Assembly (NCBI GenBank): GCA_002803225.1
Contig: NXFV01001323.1
Coordinates: 44,206 to 108,205 of the forward strand
From: Gamarada debralockiae
Taxonomy: Eukaryota; Ascomycota; Leotiomycetes; Helotiales; Hyphodiscaceae
Length of the DNA: 64,000 nt
Reading direction: 5' to 3'
Shown: positions 23,161 to 34,900 of the stretch, piece after piece
Layout of the letters: each line of letters starts with the position of its first letter
Position numbering within the stretch: the first letter of the stretch is position 1
Position numbers and translations under genes: made by a program
Notes under the pieces: generated by a model
The model's input: only the letters and a program-made list of their open reading frames with translations
What the model was told of the DNA's origin: nothing
The model's database searches: none

Positions 23161-23430
23161 TACGCCATGGGTCGCGATGACAGACAATGGAGAGGGATTT
23201 GTTGTTGAGATGAAGGTGGGGTTGTGGTTGGAGAGGGCATCTGACAGGAATGTTGTAGGATAAGGAGTCGAGCCGTCAAGTCGTTGGTAAGCAGTGTACA
23301 ATTTCAAGACCGTGTTTGATCCGGAGGTTTTATGTAATAAGAAGGTTAGAATTTACTTCGTCAACTATCTTCAACACGACGACTTCTCCGTATACTCAAT
23401 TGCAACGCTTCCGCCTTCATCTCTTCCAAA

Positions 23431-23974
23431 ATGCCTTCAGCAATCTCAAACGAAACCTCTCTCAATTCCTCCCTTCCTCCTCCCCAACCAGAAATCGCAC
23501 CTGGTCCTCGAGCATAAGCATTCACATCCCTCTACAACACCGCGCTCTCCAAAGCCTTCTTCTCCATCTCCTACAGCTCCTTCATCCTGCCTCCCAACCA
23601 TCACGTCCTCCAACCTCGCCGGGTTATAGCACATACACAGCACCATGATCTCGGCTGCTCTCCGCCTTCACTCAGGAAGAATTCTCCACCATCTTGCGCG
23701 AACGGAACGTCGTTGAGAACTCCAACACTCTCGAACTGCTCATCTCGGAGGCGAAGAAAAGGAAATTACGATCGGTGTCAGGAGAGGGAGAGGGAGAGAG
23801 CGGCGTGGTGCCGCCGCATACGTTACCAGCGAGCGAGGTGTTGAGCGCGCATATAAGAAGCATACAAACAGCCAGCAGAGCCAGTTGAATGCGAGGCTGC
23901 AGACGGCGCAGAGCCAGAATGCGATGATATCATCAACTTCTACGTTTCTAAATTTGTACGCTGTTAGTTCATGA
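23431..23974 (+). pseudogene. NNF1: Decayed kinetochore gene NNF1 (MIND complex)
   Basis: Nnf1 is a subunit of the Mis12/MIND kinetochore complex. Pieces of it are readable in order: the N-terminal tail from ATG 23431 ending PEIAPGPRA, then SLYNTALSKAFFSISYSSF, then CLPTITSSNLAGL, then a clear central block (AFTQEEFSTILRERNVVEN, LELLISEAKKRKLRS), then VVPPHTLPASEVLSAHI, and finally QSQLNARLQTAQSQNAM. The order is the family's. The copy is broken by an in-frame TAA at 23515-23517, a frame change near 23587, a TAG soon after (CAG-to-TAG would explain it), a second frame change near 23655 and a third near 23855. No GT-AG intron of workable length removes these lesions. Identification is from remembered family pattern, not a search. 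Confidence 0.68.
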
Positions 23975-23977
23975 GCG

Positions 23978-24007
23978 GTTTGGTTTGGTTTGGTTTGGTT
24001 TGGTTTG
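23978..24007. repeat. Microsatellite (GGTTT)n
   Basis: About six near-perfect copies of a 5-base unit immediately after the end of the NNF1 relic. Confidence 0.85.
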
Positions 24008-24351
24008 CTTTTATTCATTTACCCCGACCTCTCCCTTTTATGGGATATGCAGGTTACAACTATATACATGGTTGGGACCCTGAGATCAGCCGGAAAACCG
24101 CCTGCGGCATTATTATGTCACACTTTGAAATCCTTTTGCGTTGCCGCTCCCCGCGAAGCACGATATTCTTTCCTATTGAACCCCCTCCCTCCAAACCAGC
24201 GAAAGTTGGCCCAGAGTGTAGATATCTTCACGCAGCCCAGCCCTTGTTCTTGGTCACCCCGTGTACCAGAAACGAACGAACAGCACCTATCCTTTGACCA
24301 AGAAGTGAAATCTGATTCATTCTGGAATGGCACTCGGTTGTGCGGAAACAT

Positions 24352-24656
24352 TTACGTCGGTTGAGGAAGGTGAGGCTCTGCTGCGGTGAACCGCGCCTCC
24401 GCCCAGCTTTCTCGAGAAAGCAATGACGAGAGAGGAACGACAATGATGAAGCCAACGACAGCGACAGAAATACCGACAACAGCAAAAGAATCCAGCCAAA
24501 TTCTAACCAGCAGAAGCGCAAGGGAGATTTCCAAAAGTTCCCCAGCCAAAGCACACGCATTCTCGCTGCCTCTTCTTCCCAACGGCCATTGATGAAGACA
24601 AGGAATAGACAATCATAGATCACTGCGAGTGCATTCGCCGCTGACCTGATCCCAAA
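24352..24656 (-). pseudogene. Frameshifted small membrane protein
   Basis: Two overlapping minus-strand frames together read as one membrane protein. The first gives SAANALAVIYDCLFLVFI followed by WEEEAAR. The second continues NACALAGELLEISLALLL, then a second hydrophobic segment (FAVVGISVAVVGFIIVVPL), and stops at 24352. The switch falls at AGAATGCG near 24563-24570; one extra A there would restore a continuous frame. No start codon or upstream exon was found. The family is not identified. Because the lesion is one base in an A run, a sequencing error is a real alternative. Confidence 0.42.
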
Positions 24657-24659
24657 AAG

Positions 24660-25258
24660 ATGGCGAGAACACCTCTTTTTATATATTTCTATTCTCGTAT
24701 TAGGAACTTTGATTCTCATAGATGATGCAACTTTCAGTTGGGGAAAAGAGATATTGATGCTACTAAGCAAGCCTTGGGGGAAGCAGTTTAGGAATTTGAG
24801 ATGCAAGATCTCTCGAAGGCTCGGCGAAGAGGGGACGGTGAAGTATTTGGTATTCCATCATTTTCATTCAACATTCTCCCTGGTATATCTACACGTTGCA
24901 CTCATCCACATGACGCCTCATCACAATCCACACATCTCACCCCACTCTCTATCCACGCCCATCCTCCAGTTTCTCCCACGAGCTCGAAAACAGTCTATCC
25001 CAAGCTCAAATGGCAACGCCTCTCTAAAGACAGGCATCAATCGTATTCGTGGCCGTCCACTCTTTGAAGTTCCATCCATGTATCTCCTCCCTTTGAACGC
25101 CAGCACCATTCTTTTGAGTGCACATATATGCTTCTTTTCCATCCCATCCGCTCAGTTCATAAATGAAAAATTAGAAGCACTGTAAACGCACGCTAAACAC
25201 ACAACCGCAAATATAGTATTACCCTCCCTCCCCTTCCTTTCCCCCTCCCCCCACGACC
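24660..25258. other. Intergenic downstream of SSK1
   Basis: No gene recognised. Pyrimidine-rich around 25210-25250, next to the 3' end of the minus-strand SSK1 gene. Confidence 0.45.
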
Positions 25259-27666
25259 TCAAATGGCAGCTCCATTCGCCCCACCATCTTCATTCCCCTC
25301 CTTAATACTCAATCGACTCGTGGGCACACCCCCATTACTCCCTACACTCGCTCTATTCCCCTTCTTCTTTTTGTTGGCAAGCCCTTTCTTCTCGGCCTTG
25401 TCGTCGGCGCTCGGTTGGTTGGACGAGAAATCTTTCCATTTGCGCCAACCGTCGAAGTCGATTAGTGCTTGCATGCAGCCCCATTCCATTACTTTGCGCT
25501 CAAGCCAGACGAAGTTGACTGGCTGGGGGGTTGTCAGCTCCGAACGTCAAGTGAGGCAACGTTATGCGTATGTGTGGAAGATGGGTGAAGCGTAATAAAC
25601 GAGAGGGAAACGGGAAAATGGAAGCAGGGGTAAAGGGGAACGGGGCTTACTTTGGTCAAGAAATCATTACATCCCGCCGCCAAAGCCTCATGCCTATCAC
25701 TCTGCAGCGAACTCGCCGTCAAAGCGACAATAATAACAGGACTCTTAAACAGCACCGTAGACGGCAACTTATCTTCTCCATCCACTTCCCCTCCCTGTTC
25801 CTGCACACTCGGCGCCGAACTAGATGCACTAGAACTGAAAACCCCAATGCTATTCAGTCTCTCCAGTCTCCTAATCTCCTTTGTCGCCTCCAGCCCACTC
25901 ATGATCGGCAGCTGGATATCCATGAGCACCAAATGGAAACCTCCAGCCCGCCATTTCGTCACGGCTTCCCGTCCATTCATGGCAGTTTGCCAGCGGACCT
26001 TGAGACGCTTCATGAAGGCTTCGAGGAGCTTGAGGTTAATGATGTTGTCTTCTACAATCAAGACATTAATCGGCGGGACAGCACCATTCAGCATCCCTGC
26101 AGGCAAACTCGGATGGTCGCCATTAGAGGCACTCTTCTTGCTCTTCCTAGGTTTATTCGTCGGTCTCGGACTGCTCACTCTGGGAGGCGGGGTGGCAACT
26201 CTCTGGATCTGGCTGGCCATTTCGCTTTGTGTTTGTTGGGCGGGAGGGGTTGGGAGAGGAGGGGCAGCGGGTGGTGGACCTGCGGAGGGAAGGGATTTGT
26301 CTGAGGCACTAGGTGAGCGGGGAATGGGACTACGCAGGACGGTGAAGTTGGGATATGTACCATTATGCTGTGTGCCTCCAATCTGGGGCTGCGTTTGTCC
26401 TCCTACGACGGTCGGTGAGGAGGTATGCTGTCTCCCTACTCTGGGGCGTTCGCGGTGGTGTCTGCGTGCTGAGCCTGGAGAGGGGAGGTTCGGGACGTGC
26501 CCTGTGGTGAGGACTGACATCGAGTGCGAGGTGAGAGGTGGGTGCTGCCCGTTAACGTGCGCCGGGACAGTAGCAGGGAGATGCGGAGATGGCATAGAAG
26601 GCACCGGCATAGGTGGAAAGTAATCTGATCCTGCCTCTGCAGGTCTTCGTTCCTCATCATAATACCCAGCGTGCGGTCTTGGACTAGGCTTCGGCGTCCT
26701 CCTCGGCGGGACCTCAATAACCAACGCCTCCGCAACCATCTGTCCTCCAGGAAAATACGCATCCAACGTCCTGCCCATCGGTTCCTCCGGGCCCAACGTC
26801 CTCTCCTGCGCATCCCTAGGCAAAATTCTCAACGTAACATCCGGGGCATCAAAGGTCCTTCCTAAACTATTCGCATATTTCTTCAATATCATATCCCGCA
26901 CATCATCCACTAAATCGTCTTCATGGATCGTAACCAGCGTGGCAGAAGCCCCTGGTCTCTTCACCCATATCTTTCTAGACACCATGTTCGCGGATATTGT
27001 GGAAGGGCCGTGAGTCGCGAAGAGGTCCGCTGCTGCGCGCGATTGAGGGGGTAATTCGGTCTCGAGCAGCGTCTTAATCAATCGTGTCTGTTGATGCGGC
27101 AATAAACTCTGTCTTCTTGATAATTCCGTTGGCCGTTGACTGGGTGTCGCTCCAGTAGCAGGACTCTCAAATATCGGCGTGGAAATCTGTACGCCCTCGT
27201 TTCTAATTTCTACGGCCTCATCAATCTCATGATCTCCCTCATGTTCCTCTGGCACAGGAGGGATATCAGTGTTCGGCGTAGGGAAATCCGTCGTGGATGT
27301 GGAATCGTACTTATGGTGTTGTTCGTCGAGATTCACGTCGTTGACTTCGAGATGTTCGGTCGCTGGCGATATGTGCAGATCGTGCCGGCCTGGGTTTAGA
27401 TTCCCGTCTTGTCCGACCCGAGCTTCCCTCAAACCATCACCATCAGCCTCCTCACTATTCTCGTCAATAGTAAAAGTTCCGCTCGTACTCGGTGGTCGCT
27501 GGCTTATCCTCGACCTCAATGATCGTGTCTTGGTCTTCGCGGCTTTCTGTTGGCGATCCGGGGTTACGGAGTGTGCTTCTCCATCTGCGGAAGACACAGA
27601 AGAAGCTGTGGAATCTCGTCGGCTGAACTTCGACCGCAGTCTTGCCTTGAGATCTCTTATCGCCAT
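25259..27666 (-). CDS. SSK1: Response regulator SSK1 of the osmosensing HOG pathway
   Basis: SSK1 is the terminal response regulator of the Sln1-type phosphorelay; unphosphorylated, it activates the SSK2-type MAPKKK. Two exons on the minus strand, 27666-25651 and 25522-25259 (128-base intron), give 759 residues. The long N-terminal part is disordered and Ser/Pro-rich with a Ubiquitin-like or RA-like insert around residues 225-310. The receiver domain starts near residue 535 (PINVLIVEDNIINLKLLEAF). Its phosphoacceptor is Asp583 in LVLMDIQLP, and the conserved signalling Thr and Lys are in IIVALTASS and CNDFLTK. Between them sits a Ser-rich insert typical of fungal SSK1. Exon 2 completes the receiver (PVNFVWLERKVMEWGCMQAL) and adds a Lys-rich tail. 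Reading through the intron would truncate the domain right after the conserved Lys. Confidence 0.95.
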
Positions 27667-29831
27667 TGAGACCTTTCACAGGCCTAAAAGCCCGCGAAGG
27701 CCGTTCAATCGAATTTCAATTCGTTTGAGTTTGACGAAGATGGAGCTTGGTCGTATTTTGTCTCGGCGTGAAGTGAAATTGTGATGTCGATGTGGCTGCT
27801 AGCTAGATTTCGATATCGAGGCAGGCAGATTTGTAAGTGAGTTGTGAGCTTGTGAATAACACAACATGCCCACTCAGTCACCGTCCCAATGCTAAAGACG
27901 CTTGGGTGATCGACAGTGAAGTGAAATATCCAAAGTGCACAGCAAATTATCTACGCTCGAACATCCCATACTCGTACGCGTCTTCTCCCATTTCCAATTC
28001 AATATTTCCTACCCCGTCCATGTCCCATCATGGCTTTTCTCTATCAAGCCTTCCCACAACACACCCAAAATTCGCCAGCACATAATTTCCATGGGCGGCA
28101 TTGGCATCCCCTGTCTCTGGCCTCCTCTGTCATGGAAACCTTGGATTTATCCCATCGATTGGCACCCGTCTTCTCGATCTTCATTATAAAACCTATATGC
28201 GGATGTATCTTGCCACAGACGCGAATCCATGTTCTGCAAAGTCAGTCGTTGATATATGCTTGCTTGATGGGTAGCCTTGGAAGTGGCGTGAAAATGCTAA
28301 GCCACCTATTGCCCTAATGTTATTGGCACATTACATCGGATTTTCAGACGCATATCTTTAAAACCAGCGAATCACCAGTTTTCTAACATATTTGCTCAGC
28401 TAATCAGTCGACCCGCAATGTCCATTTGCCATCCATGCTAGTCTTTGGGAGTAACGCTCACATTAGGGCGACTAGGTTTGAAACGACTCTAGAAAACAAC
28501 AGCGTAGACCACAATATCCATTACCACCAGAAGCCTGAAGTTTATAAACGCGAATTTTCGACTCTTGCTTCGCGAAGACATAGTCTCTGAAGACAAATAC
28601 AGGGACGCTATGAAGTTGTGGCATGAAATGGTGAAACGTATTCAGAGAGAAAACTTACATTTCCTAAAGATATTGGAGGCATTTGGAGCTGTGACCTTCC
28701 TCTTGGATTATGCTGGCAAATATGTTCACTCGACCGCCAGAAGGTTGGGCCATACAAAGCTCGATCTAATTGTCGGTTTCTCAATCCAGTCCTATCGAAT
28801 ATGGACGGGTTGACGTAGAAGAAGATGTTGGGAAGTAGTCATCCTGGATTATGGCGTCGACTGTCTATCCGATGATGTGTATAGCCAAGTGTAGGGCGGA
28901 TTCATCAAGCTAGAAGAAAGGATGATGCAAGTGGAGGTTTAAGAGGGATGTGAATGGCTTGGTCGGTTTTGGTGTTTCTCGCGCAGAGGCATCGTCGGGC
29001 TTTGTGAGGCGTTTTACTCTGATGACTACCGCCTAGGTTCTGAAGTTGAGTTGGGATCAGAATATTAGGCTCAAAAAGGTATTCACTGTTGCTAGTTGTA
29101 ATAGAGATCGATGACGATGCAACCTTTGAACGAGTGGGTTACATCGACGGAAACTATCTAGACACCAAGCCCTTCCTCTAACTATGATACGACCCTGGAT
29201 CATAAGGATGGTAAAAGAACAATCAGGGAGGACGTGGAACGAGACCAACTTCACCGCCACGAATCTTCAGGATTGTTTTCGAGAGCGACTTATCTGCGGC
29301 TTAGTTGGATCCCATTGTTAGAGAGGACATCTCCAATAAGCAGCTCCGGAAACACTTAAAGAATAAGATGACTGCTCTCAAAAAGGTGGGAGAAGTTTCT
29401 TTGAGCGTAATGATACCTCAGTTGGGAATGCGATGATAGAGTGTTACCTCGGGGTCATCACAAGATAGAATGACGTCTCACATATAGGAGAGGCCGTGAG
29501 GTAAAGGTTCAACTAGGGGGATAGGTATATGATATCCAATCCAACTTTACTATTCTCCCCTTCCTCGGTCATCGGATCACTTTTCTCCCTTCCCCCTCCC
29601 ATAAACAAGAGCCAGCCCGCAGTTCTATGCTATGCACGAAGCAAACCCATAATGCACCCATCATGCCAATGTACAGTAAAACAGCGTCTATTACGACGGG
29701 GATATCTTGAATTCCGAACAGAGCAACCCAGTTTTGAACCCAAAAGCCAGTAGAGCCCTTCCAAAGGCTGCTTGCCAGCGCATGCTATGAACATATCCCA
29801 AACACCCGCTAAAAGATGCAGCAAAGAACAT
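27667..29831. other. Intergenic, about 2.2 kb
   Basis: No supported gene. An 82-codon plus-strand frame at 28565-28813 has a protein-like amphipathic start (SEDKYRDAMKLWHEMVKRI) but no partner exon or motif; it could be a gene fragment. The region also holds the SSK1 promoter on its left side. Confidence 0.4.
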
Positions 29832-31999
29832 TCAACGGACAAATTTGTGTCCGACGTGATGAGAAGGAGGGAGATGGTTGTGTTGGACGAGTTTGGTCAT
29901 TTTGCCACAGGTCTTGGACTTAGAAGCGTCGATTATGACGGTGGGGTCATCGTAACTGTCGATTTGACAGCATTCGACTTTCTTGAGCCAGCGATTTTGG
30001 GCCACTTGGGCCATCGTCACGCGTTTTGAAGGATCGGGGTTCAACATGGTGAGGAGGACGCGGCGGAGTGCAGGAGGATTGATATGGTTGTCGAAGAAGC
30101 TGACATGGGGGTAGTCAGACTCGGTGATGTCAGGAGAAGTGCCGTCGGAATGTCTGGTGTTCCATTTCTCCCATCCTCGGACTAGATCATCGTAAAGGGG
30201 TGAGCTGCCAGCTACAGCCTTTTCCCACAAGCATCCGTTGGCGCACATGCAGAGCATGACAATAGCGGCACCCCAAACATCTAAAGGTCGAGGATCATAT
30301 TCGCCTGTTATGTGTTAGAGGGCAGGTAGAGATAGTTGCGGTTATGCTCACCCTTTTTTGCAATCACCTCCGGGGCAATGTAGGGAGGACTGCCGCAGAT
30401 TCCTGGAGCACAAAGTCTCACTTCTTGCATGTCCTTTCCACATTGCCCGCCAGCAGACCTTAAACCGGGATGAATACCAGCAAAAACCTCCGAGACTCCA
30501 AAATCCGTAATCTTCAGCTTGCTGTCTTTTGTGATCAGGAGGTTCTCCAACTTGACATCTCGATGCGCAATGCCGTTGTTGTGAAGATAGTTAAGGCCTT
30601 GGATGAGCTGCTTGAAGAGACATAACCTGTCAACTTGGTGATCGTCCTTAGCAAGGTACTTCTGGTTGACAAGACTAAACAAGTCGCCCTGCTCGCAAAA
30701 CTCCATCACGTGGTTCCAGTGTCCGTTGTGGGTACACAGACGGAAAGTTTCCACAATATTGGGGTGATGCACACTCTTGGCAATGGAGTATTCCGACTTC
30801 ACCTTCTTCTCGTAGTCCTCCGACTTCTCGTTCGACGATTTTCCACGGAACTCCTTCACAGCGTAGACCTCACCAGCACATCCACCTTTCCGATTCATAA
30901 GCTTGACATTGGCCGTAGCTCCCTTGCCAACGCTCTTTCCTCGTCGTCCAAGTAGTTTGCTCTGGTCACAATATTCGGTATACAATTCGACAACATCCAC
31001 AGTGAAATCGTCCGGAAGGTTCAAACTCATTCGCCGCGACTTCAACCCAATACCAGTCTCGGCTGCCATACCCCAAAGTTGTCGCGAAAGTGTTTGAACT
31101 TCCGTATCACTTCCTCTGTTTTCGTGAGCTCCGTCAAGCTCTACGCTAGTGGCACGATGGCGTCGATGTTCTTGTTTTGGATCCTTCTCGTCAGGTGTAA
31201 AGGTAACCTTGCTGTGCTTTTGAATACGGTCTCGTATACTAAACCCAGTGGAAGAACGGTTCTTTCTCCTGCTGCTAAAGAACTCATTTTCGGAAGGCTC
31301 TTGAACTTGAAGTCGTTTTTGTGGCTGTTTCTCTTCGACCTCTGCTGGAGATGCAGGCGAGGTAGGTGTATTCGACCTGGTCGTCATTGGAGAGGTAGTC
31401 GCAGACATCCTTCTTATCGACATTCGACGACGCTCCTTGCCTAGCATTGGATCTGAAGCGTTGGGCAGTGTGGATTGGTCTGCTGTTGTGGTCAAGGGCT
31501 GTAGATTGAAATTCCCAGAGTTCGAATTCGACCTCTTGAAAAATCCTGACACTACTTTCTTTATGCCTGAAGCGGAATCCCTTGACGTCAATGTAGGTCT
31601 TTTTTGTACAGGAGTCTTTGGGGTTTCCGCCACTGGTGTTCCCTTGACATTTCCAGCAGAAGGTGGTGGCGTCGGAGAGGTATTCAGAATGAGCGGAGGT
31701 TGTGTATGTAACGCACCGTACGCGGCGGGCGTCGAGCCATTCATCTTATCTTGAAAGGTAGGAGGGTGATGTGAGTCGGTGGGAGTTAGAGGTTCATTTG
31801 CAGCCTCGCTGCTCGTCTCGTCTTCTTCCTCCTCAGGTATAGGGCTGGTTATGTCGACTGGTCGTGATTCAGGTGATGAGGCATGGCTTGTGCTTGAGGA
31901 ATGGGAATCTGCGTGTAATCTGTGTATATCGTCGGGATTATTTTCGTCGAAGAAAACGGGGTTGGAGGAGAGTTGGAGGGACTGCGGGGTCGTCGCCAT
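29832..31999 (-). CDS. SAT4: Ser/Thr protein kinase, HAL4/SAT4-HAL5 family
   Basis: Fungal kinase family that in yeast stabilises plasma-membrane potassium and nutrient transporters and confers salt tolerance. Two exons on the minus strand, 31999-30352 and 30304-29832 (47-base intron), give 706 residues. The start at 31999 (MATTPQSLQLSSNPVFF) is preferred over an upstream ATG 14 codons earlier. The N-terminal 340 residues are disordered and Ser/Thr/Pro-rich. The kinase domain follows: the VAIK-type lysine in VYAVKEF, catalytic loop HRDVKLEN at about residues 479-486, DFG at 499-501 in KITDFGVSEVF, and APE in PYIAPEVIAKK directly before the intron. SIAKSVHHPNIVETFRLC and GHWNHVMEFCEQGDLF are characteristic of the HAL4 branch. 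Exon 2 carries the rest of the C lobe and a 50-residue tail. It may be either HAL4 or HAL5 orthologue; the symbol is by family. Confidence 0.92.
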
Positions 32000-34900
32000 G
32001 GTTGGCACCGTGAATAAATGCTGCCACTGTGTAGCGTGCAATTGACGGGCCGCGAAATTGGTAGGTGGTTTGAGAAAGCGGCAGCTGAGCTCTTGTAGGT
32101 ATCGCGATTATTCGACAAAACCAAACGTCCCCAAAAATTCGAGGAACGGCAGTCGCGAAAAAGCTGGGCGTTGTTGCAGCTGTGCTTTGCAGGTCGTCGC
32201 TGAACCGACACACGACACGGACACGACCTCGCACGAAGAGTGCCGCCCAGGAATATATATTTTAAGATTGTTGAACAGACATGAAAGCGTTGGGCGCTCG
32301 AGATCGAGGAAGCTGCGAAAAGTTGTCGAAGTGAATTTTACGAATGAAAACTTCTTGGAAAGGCAGGTGCGACTTGGCAGCAGGGAGAATGGGGGACGAG
32401 GCTTGAGTTATGAGGGCGGAAGGCGAGAGTAGAGCTGATATGCACCTTCAGGTGCAGTTTTCCGCCGTCAAAGTCAGGGATTCGATCAGCGGACCGTAGT
32501 GGGGGGGATGAATGGATCGAGCCGGCAAAAGGGTGCCGAGTTGACTTTGATAGATCAAGACTTGTCGAAAGACCCGTCTTATTTTCCAGGGCAGGGGCTG
32601 GGAGGAGGTTAAAGTGACTTCCAAGAGAAACTGTTGAAGAGCTTGAGTTTCTTGAGCTTTGACCACTGTATTACCATTTGCAATTGTGGATTCCAAGCAG
32701 ATGATCGCAATAGTCTCAATCACACAGAAAACAGAAGTTGTTGTTTAAGTTCGCCTGTCCAAAGGGCAAGGTTTGTCTGACCCAAGATCTTAAGGGTTGC
32801 CGTATTAGGAGGGTGGGAGGCAATGGGGCAGGAGGGTGAATAATTGGATGACCAGCTTTCCAGAATTATCGGGCTTCCATGCTAACGATCCCCATCTCGG
32901 CCTAAATTTATGTCGCGTCGATGTACGAGTACCTCAGCACGCGGGATACTCGCACCTTATTTTCATGCCGAAGACACGACCTCTGCTTCGTATGGATGAA
33001 CACAAGATGCAGCTAGACAATCAGCGAGATGAAGTCCTAAAATTGGAGATAATATGAATCGCTTGGACGACAACTGAATGGTTGCCAGGAATTCAAAATC
33101 TGAGCACTACTATCCGCCACCGAAGTTATTCCTTCCGGGCCTTCTCAACCATTCCGAATTACGACGATCCGAAGCCTAGGGGCCTCACATCCGTATGACA
33201 TTTGGAGTTGACTGTTGAGAAGCAGGTACTGCACTGATCGATTGATGATGAATATGCAACCTTACACAACATAGAAGACGTGGAGAAGTGTGGTGGCGAC
33301 ACAACATGTCACTGATACAAGTACTGGAGGTTTGTTGACATACCTAACACGATGCACCCTCATGACTGAGAAACACGAGGCGCGGACTCGATTGAGGCCG
33401 TGAACACTCACTCAATCAAGGAGCGCGAGGGGCGGTTACAAAAATAAACCTCACGATGATGGCGGGGTCATTTTGCCAATGTCCGAAGTACCCCTGATCG
33501 TCAAGTTGCGAATATCTTCAACTCAAGCCATAACGTGGGCCTAGAAAACGTCCATTCCCAGGTCAAACGAATCATAACAACCATTCCCAAGTTCCCGTTT
33601 TCAGAACCTGACCGTCAATTTGACAATATTGCCCACGCCAGATCGACAATGTTGCACGTACTTGGGGCTGTAGGGAGGACTGCAAGTGCGTTTAAGACGA
33701 GTAAGCCTTGACAACTCTTCCGTAGAAACAGGCTGAAGATGCCGTCATTTTGAATGCCAAAGCCTTGGCCCTCTTCCCACCCACTCTTCCACATCAGATC
33801 CCACCGCGCGCCAAGGTTTACTTCTCGGTGTCACTCGTCGGACACCGTAAGGGGTACTGATGATGCTTTCCCACAGGTCATCGAGCAAATGATTAGAAGA
33901 GCCTTAATCATGTGAGACCGAATTTCGTTATTGAAACTGAAACCCCAAATATCACATATCTGCAACACTTCAATATTTGTCAGGGTGTTACTGCGATTGG
34001 ATGAATTACAGAAAGGGTTCTCGTGGCGAATGCACCGCTACGTCTGAATCAAATCTCCAGGGTGGGGTGAATTTCCTCATGAAGTCATAGCACATTATTC
34101 AACAATCCGTCAACTTCACACATTCAATTTCCATTCCCTCTCACTGACAGCTCGGCCTGATCTTCGATCCAATGTCCAAGTAGTGTTCCATCAACACTAT
34201 CCCGCTTCCAGCATCTCTACCCTCCTCATCCGTCCCTCAATGCTGATTCTTGTTGAGAATCTCAAAAATCCCATCCTATGCATCCCAACGAGCCAGACAA
34301 GGCCTTCCCACGGCTGCGGCGTCCGATGTGCAATATGGACCATTAGCCTGAATCTTTCATCCCGATCCCTGGAGACGCTTTCTACCCCCAACTTTTGAGC
34401 TGCTGCAGCCACAGGCTGGAGAATGCACGAAACTCCACAAGAAGGAATTACAAGAGGAGCCAAAGCGCGATCCTCTACATTCCCACGGCTTGAATCTATA
34501 CGAACAGTTCTTCGTGGCGGTCTCAATTCCCCAGGAATCAGAAATCAGGCTTCAGTTCTGCACGAGTTGACCGACAATGTAGGTACCTGCACGATTCTGC
34601 AGTAGTGCACACCTCCAATCCAGTCAGATCGTGCATGCACCCCACGAAATGTCGTGGAAAGTTACCTCTTTATACTTTGGTAGCTGCCTCTCTATCCCTA
34701 CGCCGGTCGCGTGACCAAAGTCAAACAATATTCCCCTCTTTCCATTGTTGAAATCTATTCTCAGCTTACCGTTCTTTCAAATTACTCCAAAAAGGAGCTC
34801 GTACGAGCAAACCAATAGTGCGGCTGAAAACCAGCGGTGACATTTATGAAACGTATGCACCCCCACGCGAGAATACACATCTGATCCATCATTCCAATTT

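Noticed and set aside
27837..28317. Several overlapping plus-strand frames of 80-95 codons near the SSK1 promoter
   Set aside because: They overlap one another in all three frames, have no motifs, and lie in what should be promoter DNA.
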